From Protula sp. h YS-2021 (taxonomy: Eukaryota > Annelida > Polychaeta > Sabellida > Serpulidae): DNA of 64,000 bases. The translations under genes were made by a program, and so were the position numbers. Shown here one piece after another: positions 39,191 to 50,447 of the stretch (position 1 is its first letter; every line of letters starts with the position of its first letter). Location: NCBI GenBank assembly GCA_949752745.1, contig OX457033.1, forward strand, positions 16,896,407 to 16,960,406. The letters are read 5' to 3'. The notes beneath the pieces were generated by a model that did not search any database, was not told the DNA's origin, and saw only the letters and a list, made by a program, of their open reading frames with translations.

Positions 39191-40129
39191 CTGAGCATCC
39201 ACCGTTTTTATTTGTCAGCTTTTTCTCATTGTATGAACTACTCTCCATCATTTCTGCTGTAGTAATACTATTCAGTATCTCTTTCAAGCCTTTTTCCTGC
39301 TGTTGTCCTAAAAGTTTTATATTAATTGTTCATGTTGAGAAATAAAGTTCAGCAATAAAACAGCAAAAGGGCTTTTCAAGAGTGGAAAATTCGAATTCAA
39401 AACTTTCTTGGGCAGTCTTTTTCACATATCTTATTTACTTCAACCTTACTCAGAACGAAAGTCTAAATTTTCACAATGAAGTCATTTCAAGCATGTTTTT
39501 TCTGTAATAAATGGAAACCTGCACAATGAAGTCACCTGAGTGGTGGTGACGGTCAGGTGATTGTATCAAAAATGACCCCTCTGTCATAACAGCTACTTCA
39601 CACAAGAAAAATATACCAAAATAAAACTGTTTAAGCAGTAACTTCTTTTATTTAAAAACAGTTAAAGGCTGGATGAACAGAATATTAATCACTTCACAAG
39701 AGCCTATCTATTGCATATGCATTTACAACTGATATCACAAAGAGTTTTCTTTCTAAAAACAACAAATAAATAAAACCATTATGAACCTTTATTTTCTTCC
39801 CAGTCATGTAAACCACGTGACCTACCCCAAATTGTTCTCATTGCACAGCAAATCTTGAATTTCCAGATTAAAACTCTGCAGGTTTTGATACATTCTAAAG
39901 GTCCGTGCTTTTAGAGTTTAAATCGAAAATAACATTTTTTTTTCTTATCAGTTCGGAAGCGTCTTTAATAGTTTACATACCTTGATTGAGATAATAAAAA
40001 CACATTACACTTAACAGATGCATAGCATATAACTTATTCAGTTATATCGCAAATTAAACGTTTAAAACTTAAAAAATCAATTCAAATACATATCTGTTTA
40101 TTCCAAGATTTTGCATTCTCAAAGTATTC
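39191..40129. other. AT-rich intergenic stretch
   Basis: No gene or repeat boundary recognised. Open frames are short and AT-biased. Confidence 0.4.
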
Positions 40130-40150
40130 CTTCTTCTTCTTCTTCTTCTT

Positions 40151-40180
<30 letters not shown>
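40130..40180. repeat. (TTC)n microsatellite
   Basis: About 17 TTC/CTT units immediately left of the TA hairpin. Confidence 0.95.
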
Positions 40181-40181
<1 letters not shown>

Positions 40182-40197
40182 TTGCACTAGGCTGTTG

Positions 40198-40265
<68 letters not shown>

Positions 40266-40284
40266 CAGCAGCCTAGTGCAATAA
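40179..40284. repeat. (TA)31 flanked by 22-bp inverted arms
   Basis: Left arm TTATTGCACTAGGCTG-TTGTCA (40179-40200) and right arm, on the minus strand, TTATTGCACTAGGCTG-CTGTCA, with one mismatch around about 31 TA units. The structure would fold into a long hairpin or cruciform. It lies just 3' of the minus-strand exon 40333-40923. A weaker copy of the arm plus adjacent sequence is at 43541-43610. Confidence 0.85.
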
Positions 40285-40332
40285 GATATATTTTATTTCA
40301 ACAAGTAATTGCAGATGTACAACTCAGCACTG

Positions 40333-40923
40333 TCATAGCAGCTCAAGGTCGTTCATTTTATTTCTTACCACTTTTTCTCTGTCAGTTACTTTCTCATGAA
40401 TAGATGAGAAGCCTCTTGGTTGCGTCACCGAATTTTGTTGCGTTTGTGGTTGAAAATACTCTCTGTTGAGGAAAGCCGGCCTCTGAAAACTTTCCATTGC
40501 TGGAGCAGACTCCAGATCTACTTCAAATTCATCTTCCACGTAAGCTTGCTGGCGAGCTGTATCCATTATGGCAGCCAGTCTGTACGGAGAATGGTTGAGG
40601 GGTGAGCCAGCAGTCGTCAGCCAATCATCGTATAAATGATGTGCATCTTTTTGCTGTATGGAATGGGTTCGTTTACGCGCTTTGGGAGATGTCGTAAAAT
40701 GTGGCCAATCGTATTTCTTTTCTTGAGACACGTGACGGGAAGTTCGAGGTGAGTTTACAAGCGAACTTCTTTCCGATGAACAGCCAGGAAATGTGAATTC
40801 AATGACCGGTATACTGTCCTTTTTCCCTTTATTTTCTGAGTTGGATTGTGGATGAATCTCTCGCGAAATCCGCATCCTACTGCAGTTGTGATGCTTTTCG
40901 CGGTTCGTTGAGATTTGAGCTGC
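40333..40923 (-). CDS. terminal exon of an unrecognised gene
   Basis: An acceptor TTTTTTATCTGTGTTGTAG ends at 40924, and the frame is open without interruption for 197 codons to a stop at 40333. The first residues are AAQISTNREKHHNCSR. The protein is hydrophilic and probably mostly disordered, with basic and Ser/Thr-rich parts (SPKARKRTHSIQQKD), an acidic patch (AYVEDEFEVDLES), and a possible helix (PYRLAAIMDTARQQAY). A minus-strand AATAAA lies at about 40290-40300, some 35-40 bases after the stop. Codon use and the splice/polyA context support a real exon. I do not recognise the family, and no upstream exon was identified on this strand before 46 kb. Confidence 0.55.
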   Translation of the reverse strand, partial: AAQISTNREKHHNCSRMRISREIHPQSNSENKGKKDSIPVIEFTFPGCSSERSSLVNSPRTSRHVSQEKKYDWPHFTTSPKARKRTHSIQQKDAHHLYDDWLTTAGSPLNHSPYRLAAIMDTARQQAYVEDEFEVDLESAPAMESFQRPAFLNREYFQPQTQQNSVTQPRGFSSIHEKVTDREKVVRNKMNDLELL

Positions 40924-41080
40924 CTACAACACAGATAAAAAAAGATTAATTTCCGAGATAATCTTATCACAAATATTATATTCCGGTGCTTCATTATCAA
41001 TTTTACCTCGCAGCCTCGTGTTTTTACCTTGTTCCTAATAACAATGCTCCCTTTTCAAAAACTTGAATACACACACACAC

Positions 41081-41168
<88 letters not shown>

Positions 41169-41600
41169 ATGCATAAACAAATAGCTTGTCACGATGCCAT
41201 ATATAATAGAGAATCCCACCCCCCACCCTCACGCTCACCCCACCCCCTGGCCTTTCCTGGTCACCGTGCTTCTTCTGTTCAGTCATACGAACCCTCCTGC
41301 TGACCTGACGGATTCTTATCCGCTATATTGGATTATCCGTGCTCGTTCTAAATGTTTATTTCTTTGAAGTCACTTTCAACACTGACGCACTTATTCCGGG
41401 TTCCAAAGATACGTTCACACAGCATATGAACTGTAGAGTTAAGGCAAGTCTTTATAATTCTTGATAGTTTCCGTTTTCAAAAAGACCCGCCAGAAGGCAG
41501 AACTACTGAATGTAAAGAAAATAAAAACATTTATAAACAGATGACGGTTTTCCCAGCGCTTCTAAATAGGTCACATGCGGGAATTGGAGGCATCTTTGAA
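40924..41600. other. intron or intergenic, with (AC)n(AT)n microsatellite
   Basis: 41070-41092 is (AC)n and 41096-41165 is (AT)n. C-rich tracts lie at 41216-41250. Nothing else is recognised. Part may be intron of the gene ending at 40333. Confidence 0.5.
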
Positions 41601-41614
41601 TTACCTCAAGCAGT

Positions 41615-42150
41615 GAGTGTAGCACATATCCGGCGTAAAATACCTACGACAATAAGGACAAGTGAGTGTAACACACTTTCTATAATATGCCGGACAAGTG
41701 AGTGCAACCCATATCCAGTGTAACATACCTCCAATAATATGCCTTACAAGTAAGTGTAACACACCTCCAATAATATTCTGGAAAAATGCGTGCAAAACAC
41801 CTCCAATAATATTCCTGATAACTGAGTGTAACACACCTCCAATAATATGTAACACAACTGAATGTAACACATCTCAAATAACATGTCGGGCAACTGAGTG
41901 TAACACACCTCCAATAATATGCCGTATACGTGAGTGTAACATGCCTCCAATAATATACCTGGCAAGTGAGTGTAATAAACCTCCAATAATATGCCGGACA
42001 ACTGAGTGTAACACACCTTCAATAATACGTCAGACAACTGAATGTAACTGATCTCAAAGACTATGGCAGACAAGTGAGTGTGAAACATCTCCAATTATAT
42101 GCCGTATAAGTGAGTGTGACACACCTTCAGTAATATGCCGGACAACTGGG
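41615..42150. repeat. 36-bp minisatellite, about 14-15 copies
   Basis: ACCTCCAATAATATGCCGGA-type units; the start of ACCTCCAATAAT recurs at 41727, 41763, 41799 and 41835, giving an exact 36-bp step. The minus-strand frame reads a 12-residue period (GILLEVCYTQLS). The period is a multiple of three, so open frames are expected without selection. Confidence 0.92.
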
Positions 42151-42317
42151 TCTGAAACAATCCACCCAACAGATGAACCGAACGGTTGAGTTCCAAATAC
42201 AAGCCCAAGGCATGCGGCGAAAAAGCGATTGTAGCACTACTATCGCTTGAGAACAAGAACAAACAAATTGTACACCTGCCTCGAGACCAATGAGTTGTAA
42301 AAGCTAATTTTCGCCAT

Positions 42318-42790
42318 ATGTTCAACACATGATAACACTTATGTTCAGCATATATTTAACATATGTTTAACATGTGTTGGACATATATTTAATACAGATT
42401 CTTAATAAATGTCATAATGTAGGATTATAACCTGCACCATATGGTGACTATATATGATAACCATATGTTTAATATATGTTAACCATATCTTGCGTACGGC
42501 AACAAGGACATATTTTCAACACATATTATGTGCAACACTTCTTAAACATGTGTTCAACATACAGTAACTAAAAACTTTGATAACATGTTAACTCTATATA
42601 ATTTTTTTACAATTTTGTTTGGAAAATTATTATACTGCATCTACTTCTGAGAAAAAAGTTGTTTTTTTTTTGGCATTTTTGGAAACAAATAACAATGTGT
42701 GGTTGATAAAGTTGTATATAGTAAACATATATTCACGATGTTAACACATGTCGACCATGTGTTTAACATATGATAATAATTTAGTATGCA
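42318..42790. repeat. degenerate AACATATG-type short repeat
   Basis: Many imperfect copies of TTAACATATG/TTCAACACATG/AACATGTG spaced about 10-20 bases apart. The word is near-palindromic, so both strands look alike. No coding. Confidence 0.6.
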
Positions 42791-44097
42791 CCTGTTACCC
42801 ATAATGTTTGGCGAAGACTAGCGATGTTTATCCTGGAACCGTACTGTCGCTATAAGAATGCATTCTTAATCTCTTCAACTTTTACGCGCAGTTCTAATGA
42901 ATGGAAAACACACAACTAAATAACCTAATAAACGAATGAGTAAAATATAAAAATGCATACTGGATTGAGGTGGTATCTATCCATGCTTGGTGACGTCATT
43001 CATTCTGTTGTGGTTATTGAGAACCTTCTGTTTGCTCCAGTCACCGACTTATTTGCCGAGCTATTAAACGCTGTTGTTTTTTCACAGTGATTCTGTGTAA
43101 AAAATACCACGAATCGTTATTCCATAATGTTTGCTGGACAAATATCACGAAAACTCTTTTGTGTTGAGAGTGAAAATCCCGATGAAAAATTAACTAAATG
43201 CGCAGTTAAACTCAGAATTTATAACATGCAAACTGCAACTAAGAGTTAATTAGAGTGTTTTCTTTTTGATTTATAAAACAAGTCCTATCCCAGACAAATC
43301 ATCCTTAAGAACTGCTAAGTGATGAAGTCTTTCTTAATGTTTTATCCGAAATGAGGCACTTCGCGATTGTATGATGCGATATCACTATCGTGTCAGATTG
43401 CATGTTCTTTCTGAATTATTTAACAACATCCCATGTATAAAAATCCGTGATAATTGGTTGCTAATAAGGTTGTTGGCAATGTTAGCTAATAAAAAATTAA
43501 TTCATCTTACGCCTAGTGATATTACGCATATGGTTTCCAAGACAACAGCCTGGTGTAGAATATATTTTATTGCCTCGTACGTGCTGTCACATATGTAGAA
43601 CTCAGCACTTTTATTACTCTGCAATTACGCCTGTGAGCTAATTATGTGGACTAAAATAAGTGATGAAGGTCGCCAGCCATTTTTTATTTATTTATTTATC
43701 CTACTTTAAAAACGCAGGAAACGATCTAAATATCGTAATGTTCACTTTTTTTATAATCCATTTCAAGTTTTCTGAAACTGAGGCATTTCCAGGAGCATGT
43801 GATTATAACTACGATATCTCTGAGCCCTAACCAGCATTTTTACCTGAAGTTGCCTACTTTCTCTCACTGCCACGCTGATTTTAACGCGGGGTTGTTAGCG
43901 AGGTTAATGCATTGAGTTGCATTAGCAGGGATTCTACCTGATAGCAGATGAGGGACACGCCCTTATGATGGTCATATGTAAAACGTAACATGATGCATCT
44001 GCCATCATCTCACTTCCTGTTACCATAGAAATGATTTTTGTTACCACAGAAATGATTGTTTTTCCCCAGGGAACACCAATGTACAAATTAGTTACCA
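42791..44097. other. AT-rich intergenic stretch
   Basis: No gene recognised. 43541-43610 resembles the hairpin arm and flank at 40264-40340 (CAGCCTGGTGTAGAATATAT against CAGCCTAGTGCAATAAGATA, and CAGATGTACAACTCAGCACT against CATATGTAGAACTCAGCACT). Confidence 0.4.
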
Positions 44098-44362
44098 TGC
44101 GTGCCCATGATTTTTTTTAAACGGCCAGTAAGTTTGAAATAATATCTCCTTTTTAGCTAAACCTGGAGTGAAATTCCGAAAGTATCCCGTGTCCTCCCCC
44201 CCCCCCCCCCCCCCAACCCCTCTTTTTATGAAATTACCCCCGAAAGAAATTTGCACCCCACTCGAACCGCATCTAGTCTCAAAATGACCCGTTTTTTTCC
44301 GTGTTCTTCTTTTTTTGGCATACGCATGGCGACGACACAACTGATAGCAAGTGGCCCCCGGG
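44098..44362 (+). repeat. dispersed repeat family R1, copy 3
   Basis: CTCCTTTTTAGCTAAACCTG, GAGTGAAATTCCGAAAGTAT, a C16-like run at 44197-44213, a T-rich segment and GGCATACGCATGGCGACGAC ... GATAGCAAGTGGCCCCCGGG. Same orientation and order as copies 1 and 2. Confidence 0.6.
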
Positions 44363-44689
44363 GGTGGGGACGGGGGATGGTTGGGATGTCAGCGGGGCCT
44401 TGCTGTTTAATGTAAGCTGCCGTTAATTTATTGAAACTCAAAAGAAGAAACTATACATTTCGTGTTCATCTTATATTTATTCATATGTGAGCTCAGTTTT
44501 GAACCACAGGTCAAATCCATAACTTGCATGTAACAATAAATGGTTTGAATAGATCATGATCACCGCATGTTCAAGTCTTAATAATTTTACGACATAGTAG
44601 TCATACGATGTCCATGTAGTTGCATTGTTGTTATCAGTACATGTTCATATCTACATGTAAAAGAAAACTGAGGTCATAATTCTGCACGA

Positions 44690-45325
44690 TTACTCTGGGC
44701 AATTCAGCCCTATTATCCTGGAAAATTCAACCAGATTATCCTGGACAATTCAATTCGGTTATACCGGACAATTCCGCTCTGTTATGCTGGATAATTCAGC
44801 CCGATTATCCTGGACAACTCAGCCCGATTATACTGGAAAATTCAGCCCGATTATCCTGGAAAATTCAGCCCGATTATTCTGGACCATTCAGCCCGATTAT
44901 CATGGACAATTCAGTCCGATTATCCTGGACAATTCAGCTCGGTTATACAAAACAATTCCTCTCTATTATGCTAGACAATTCAGCTCGATTATACTAGACA
45001 ATTCAGCCCGATTATTCTGGACAATTCAGCCAGATTATATTAGACAACTCAGCCCGATTATTCTGAGCAATTCAGCGCGATTATTATGGACAATTCAGTC
45101 CGATTATCCTGGACAATTCAATTCGATTAACCTGGACAATTCAGCCTGCCTGACTATTCAGGACAATTCAGCACGCTTATACTGAACAATTCAGTTCAAC
45201 TATATGGGACAAATTCCGCTGGGTTATTCCGCTCGACTATACTGAACAATTCAGTCCGATTATTCTGGATAATTCAGCAAGATTATCATGGACAATTCAG
45301 TCTGATTATCCTGGACAAATTAATC
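44690..45325. repeat. 23-bp satellite array, about 27 copies
   Basis: The unit AATTCAGCCCGATTATCCTG+GAC has mild divergence. Three units make 69 bases, so a reading frame passes through all three phases and returns, giving a 23-residue periodic open frame (44784-45185). This explains the long frame without invoking a gene. Confidence 0.93.
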
Positions 45326-46690
45326 CTAGTATTGAAACAAATGTTTCATCACGAGTTTGATCCTAGTGGCTATAGTTTGATAATAAAAGCCTATTGAAAG
45401 ACCATGACAAAATCATACGAAATGCACCGAAGGAGCACAAGAAAATAAATTATGTGTAGAGTTTATTCAAACTTTTCACAAAATCTATGGATCAATTGTA
45501 AAACTAGAACCGCATTTCGCCAGCGAAATCTTCAACACTTGACTAACATTAAAAGTTAAAAAGTTATTTCTGTGAACGGCTTATTATTTCTTGAACAACA
45601 TGAAGTTTTTTACAAGCCGAATAGTCTGTAATACAACTAAGTAGAGAGCTTATGGTGCAGCACGTATGCGGCTTATAAGCTTCATCTACTTGGTTATGTT
45701 GGCTCAACGGCTTTATTGATTAAAAGAACTAGCACTTTTTTCTCTCTGCAGGCAGAACTCGCGTAACGTCCATAAGTTGTGCTGTTTTGCTCAACCGTTA
45801 CTTTGCTTTTAAATGCGCTGTATTTATTTATTCTAAAATCAGCTGTGTTCGCAGAAGAGAAGAAGCTGAGACAAGAAAAGGAATTTTTACTGTCAAGAAA
45901 AATGCACCAAAGGCTGTCCGCACAAATTCATAGAAGCCTTGACCAAGTCAAAGACTTGTCAAGTGTTAAAAAAAATACACAGCATAGCCCCGGAAATGCT
46001 CGTAAAATGAATGTGTTTAAAACCAGTTGGCCATAATATGAAAAGCAGAAGGCCTCTTAAGTTAACATAATGACAATTTTGAGAGAGTACGTATTCCCAT
46101 ACATCGAGCCTAGGTCAATGTCAAGTAGTATGTCTCCCGCCCCCTCACCCCGACTCGCCCCCTTCGCTGAAAAGTAACAGAACGAGTATCCTCGTCCACC
46201 AACCCATCGGGCCCCTCTCCCACCCAGCACACACATACGCCTTTCCATCCACAAATAGCCAAAATTAATTATTTTTTAAATCTTTCACAGTAAATAAGAT
46301 AACGTATCCATGCGAATAATCTAACCTGGTTTAACTTTGGGTATCCTATGGAACAATGATAACAGCAGCTTTGGTAATCGTTTTCCATTGAAATTCTTGA
46401 TTTATCAAACTGTTTGGAGAATGAAAATGATTATTAATAGTCCATAAGTAAGGTTAACATCAAATCATATCAAATCATAAATTGAATAAATATATATTTG
46501 CAGCAAACTCATGTAGATGAGATTACAGCAACTAATGAAAGTTGTTAGTGAAATCGAGAACAAAACAAGCCAGGGAAGGGCCTGCTCTACACCATGATGA
46601 ACATCACTTCAAACGTATGCGTCAACAGACGGACATAGATTAATCGTTAATTTGGTCACATTTAATAGTCATTACTGCAGTGTTGTTTTT
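45326..46690. other. intergenic, with a segment repeated from 8.1 kb
   Basis: 45855-45990 resembles 8050-8185 in the same orientation: both have AAGAAGA-rich sequence, GCACAAATTCATA, then CTTGTCAAGTGTTAA. 45500-45540 has TTTCGCCAGCGAAA, similar to the palindrome that starts the element at 37457. An open frame at 45779-46036 crosses the repeat; I do not call it a gene. Confidence 0.4.
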
Positions 46691-49600
46691 ATTCTTTGGT
46701 ATATATTTTATTTATAGAATTATTAATAGCATCATATTTTCGGCTTCTAACCAGAGTCAACTGCGTAAAGTATGGCATTAAGTCTTTATATCTATCACTT
46801 GACGTCACTGCAATGCATCATTCAGCAAGCAGGTTGTCGTCGATCAGCTTGACTGGAAGCAACAAGTGTTTCGACATCGCAAATCCGACCGAAACGTTAT
46901 GGGTGAGCTAAATTAGAGCAATTTTAGTGTCAATTATGAGAACAATTTTGAGAATAAAATAACATTTTCTTACATTAAATATCACAAAACTAATGAATAA
47001 CAATTATTCACTATTATTCACAAACCAGCTTATAATTTGGTACGATATCCACCAAATATATATTGAAACAAACCCAAAATCTTTAAGGGTATACAAGCTT
47101 TGCGCAATTTTTGTAAGGTGGAACATGGAGAAGAGGGTGGGACGAACAGACATGGCATACGTAATCATATGTAAAGTTTAAGGGAGAGGAATTGGATGGA
47201 GATGGGCAGAATTTTAGTCGCTGAAAGAACTAAGTGTAGCTGTTCTCTATGCTGCATGGCTCTAAATGCTGAATAAAGTGGGATTTCTAGATAGCTACAA
47301 CTTCCCTAAAGGTAGGCACGTAGTCAGTGAGCACAAGTCGTGACACATAGTGGCATGGCGAAATGGTGACAAGATGTCTGGGTGTACATAGTTCGTATTC
47401 ACTGTCGAGAATCTAGGGTGCTGAAAGTTTGCCAGTCACGAGCGAGTTTAGAGGGTTATTTCAACCAATCCGCTATTTTTTACTCAAACGGTGAACGTAC
47501 CCATACCTCAAAGGACAAGTAAACAAACTTTATTTTATTTAATACACAAGATATCGTTGGATGGACGAACAGACATACATTTCACAGAGCAGTAGAAGAA
47601 GTCCAAAAGCAGTTTGGAGTGATAACTGTATTAGGACTTCTGATATTTCATTATAGTAATGTACAAAATTATCTAAAAAATCATGTGAGCATCCGTCCAA
47701 ATACCATTTTACAGTACCTCCCAAAATAAATAGGTCCTTGTAAACTTTGAAATTTAGTAAATTGAAATTTAAAGACGAACTTTCAAACCCATCACATAGA
47801 TAGGAACAAATTTATAACGTAGGTAACCTGATCAAATAGCTAAGAAGAGACTAGAAATTGTATTCATTTGAAAGAATTTCACAAAGATATATCTTTGACT
47901 TATTTGGTTCTGCTGGAGACAAAGATGTTGTTTGTCTTTTTAAACCAATCTATTCTTAAAAGCAGCTCGTCGCTTTTTGTAAAGGCTTGGGGCATGTAAT
48001 CATGTGTCTTTCCTGTATATTTTCATTTCTAATCTCTTTTAATATCTTGCTGCCCTGGCGATATTAGCATATGAGTATACATAGTGCACATATTATACAC
48101 ATTCTTTTTTCAAGACTCTCATAACCACAAAGGATTAAAAACCAAATAATATAGAATTTGCACAGCAAACTGACAGACTGCGAGCGTTTTTAAAGAAAAC
48201 ACCATGGTCCCTTGAATCTCTTTTTAAGAAAGGAATTTTGCTTTGTGAATTGTTGTTGATAACCACAAACCTCGAAGTCATAGTATTTCAGCTTGAAGCA
48301 TTATTACATTAAAATTTACTTGCTTACGGAGTTGATCATTTTTGCCTGTGTGTGGTTTATAGGTCAGACACTCGAAGGGCACAAAATCCCATTCTCAATC
48401 ATTACATCTCTCCAGTCAGTTTGCAACACTGAAGAGAATATATTCGTTTACAATTTAAATTTGGTTTTTTTTTTTCGAAGCCACTTAATAAACGCAAATA
48501 GTTTCTAGGTTGATCAGAATGTTTTCAAGAAGAAATTATGTTTGAAATATTTCATCTGCTGATTCTAGTTTTCTCTTCAATTTAACTTAATTGACGGAAT
48601 GTTTGACATTGATTATTAATACTTTTGTTTAAAAATATTCATCTATAAAGAAGGAAACCTACGTCTTAATTGAATTCAGAAAAACCCTGCCACATAAATC
48701 ATCCACATCTGGTCAATTATTGAAAACATTAATATACTTTAACATTTATTCTCCAGCGAATATTTCATAGCAATGTGTCATAAACATTGTTTCAAACAAA
48801 ATAAACCTTGCTATAGCAAATGGTCAGAAAAAATTATTGCTCAATTTTAAAATACTCTTCAATTTACATCATTCTATGTAAACCGACTTCGTTTTCAGAT
48901 AAACTATTATTTCATTTAGGAACTAATTTTTCAGCACAAAACACGACTGAACTTTTATTGGCGTATAATATTAAGTCCCACAACGCAAAAAAAAACTGGG
49001 ATATTACGGACGGATTTACATATATAATTCTATGGAACTGTCTTTCGATCTGTTTGACATAATGAAGTCTAGCTAAGGTCATAATTTGTATAAGTACTCA
49101 GGCACAAACATTTCTACAGTTAAATTTGTGAAGTAGAATTAAAATTACCTTGAATTACCTTGTTCTCGAATATAAATAGAAAATGGAAACTCGACCTTAC
49201 TCTTTGTTCTGATAACATCTGCACCTAAAATTAGTACAGATATTTGAATTTGAACTTTGTAACTTAAACTTTGAAATATATACACCAGTCTTTATTCAAG
49301 GAGGAGATGGTTTTCACGGATATTTAAGGTATTTTAGGTAACATGCTTTGCTGCAATAATTAATAACTATTTTTTTGGTTCAACCAATGCATAGAAAGCA
49401 CTTACTGTGCAGCTCCCTGTTTATTTCATGTTGGCAAAATAGCAGTCAATAAATAACATAATATTTTCTTATAAAATCCTCAAAATTCATATTTATCTTG
49501 GAAAAACACAATGGTTGCATTTACGTGGATGCACCTACTTAATAGAATTGTCTCTTAGTTCCGGAGGTGGGAGGGTTGCTTTTTTGTTTTAACACATTTT

Positions 49601-50447
49601 TATGTTTTCCTATATAAAAAACATCACCAACACTCACATACCGTTCACTCAACGGTTAAGCATTTATAACATTTTCACAATAACACTGATTGCAATAGAC
49701 TGAATATTGCGATATCGAGAAAACGCAAGTAGATGCTCTAAAACTCAGTAGGGACATAATAAGCATAATAAGCAAGATTGTTAAGCGTGCTCTCCCAATA
49801 TTGTTTACATTAACCCCAAAAAGAGAAGCGCGTGGTATCATATGTATAGCAATGCCTATCCAAACCATGCTGAGAAATGGGGTTATTTTGGACAATACTC
49901 GGTACTCGAAAAGTGTCAATTTCGTTGAAAAGTGGAGGGTCTTTGTCCTGAATTAATAATTACATAAAATGCTGAACTTGATCTGAATTGCTATTACTTA
50001 TTCCTGTTTTTTTTTTTTCAATATAATTTGACACGATTATCTACCTTCTTATGTCTTCAAATTATATCATAGGATTGAAAACATTCTTTTAAGAATTTGT
50101 CAGTAATCTTCTTACCCAGTCTAGTAAACTGGTTATAAAGACATGACAAACTAACAATTAAACACCATTAGGGAGTGGCGGAGCTTTGCTGAAAAAAAGT
50201 CCTAAAAAGGGATTAGATTTTGGGTCGCTGGCAGCAGCAAAAGCAGAGGACCTATATTATGCTCCCATTCCAATGGAGTCGTATTTTAGGACCATATCTG
50301 AATACGTATTCTTGTATTTCTAAAAAATCCTTAATGCCCTTAAAAATATTCACAATGGAAGCAGGGCGACAATCCCAATGCTTCCACACTTATCGTTGGG
50401 GCATCATACAGAGCGATTATTTTGTTTCTTCATAGCGGAAGCAGAAA
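46691..50447. other. AT-rich stretch upstream of TMCO1
   Basis: No recognised exon, RNA gene or tandem array. The region includes the TMCO1 promoter, but I could not identify a TATA box or CpG cluster near the ATG at 50448. Confidence 0.4.

Noticed and set aside
38787..39287. 166-codon minus-strand frame with 11-residue repeats
   Set aside because: A 33-bp minisatellite keeps frames open by arithmetic; the repeat changes peptide at a short unit and no domain or splice context supports a protein.
44784..45185. 133-codon plus-strand periodic frame
   Set aside because: It is explained by the 23-bp satellite passing through three phases; no start context or homology.
45779..46036. Plus-strand frame with hydrophobic N terminus and KKLRQEKEFLLSRK segment
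   Set aside because: The coiled-coil-like part overlaps a sequence repeated at 8.1 kb, where the frame is not kept, so a repeat is more likely than a gene.
49656..49919. Hydrophobic minus-strand frame resembling a membrane receptor segment
   Set aside because: It has an ILLIMLIMSLL-like helix but no conserved GPCR motif (DRY, NPxxY) or exon context; likely AT-rich chance coding.
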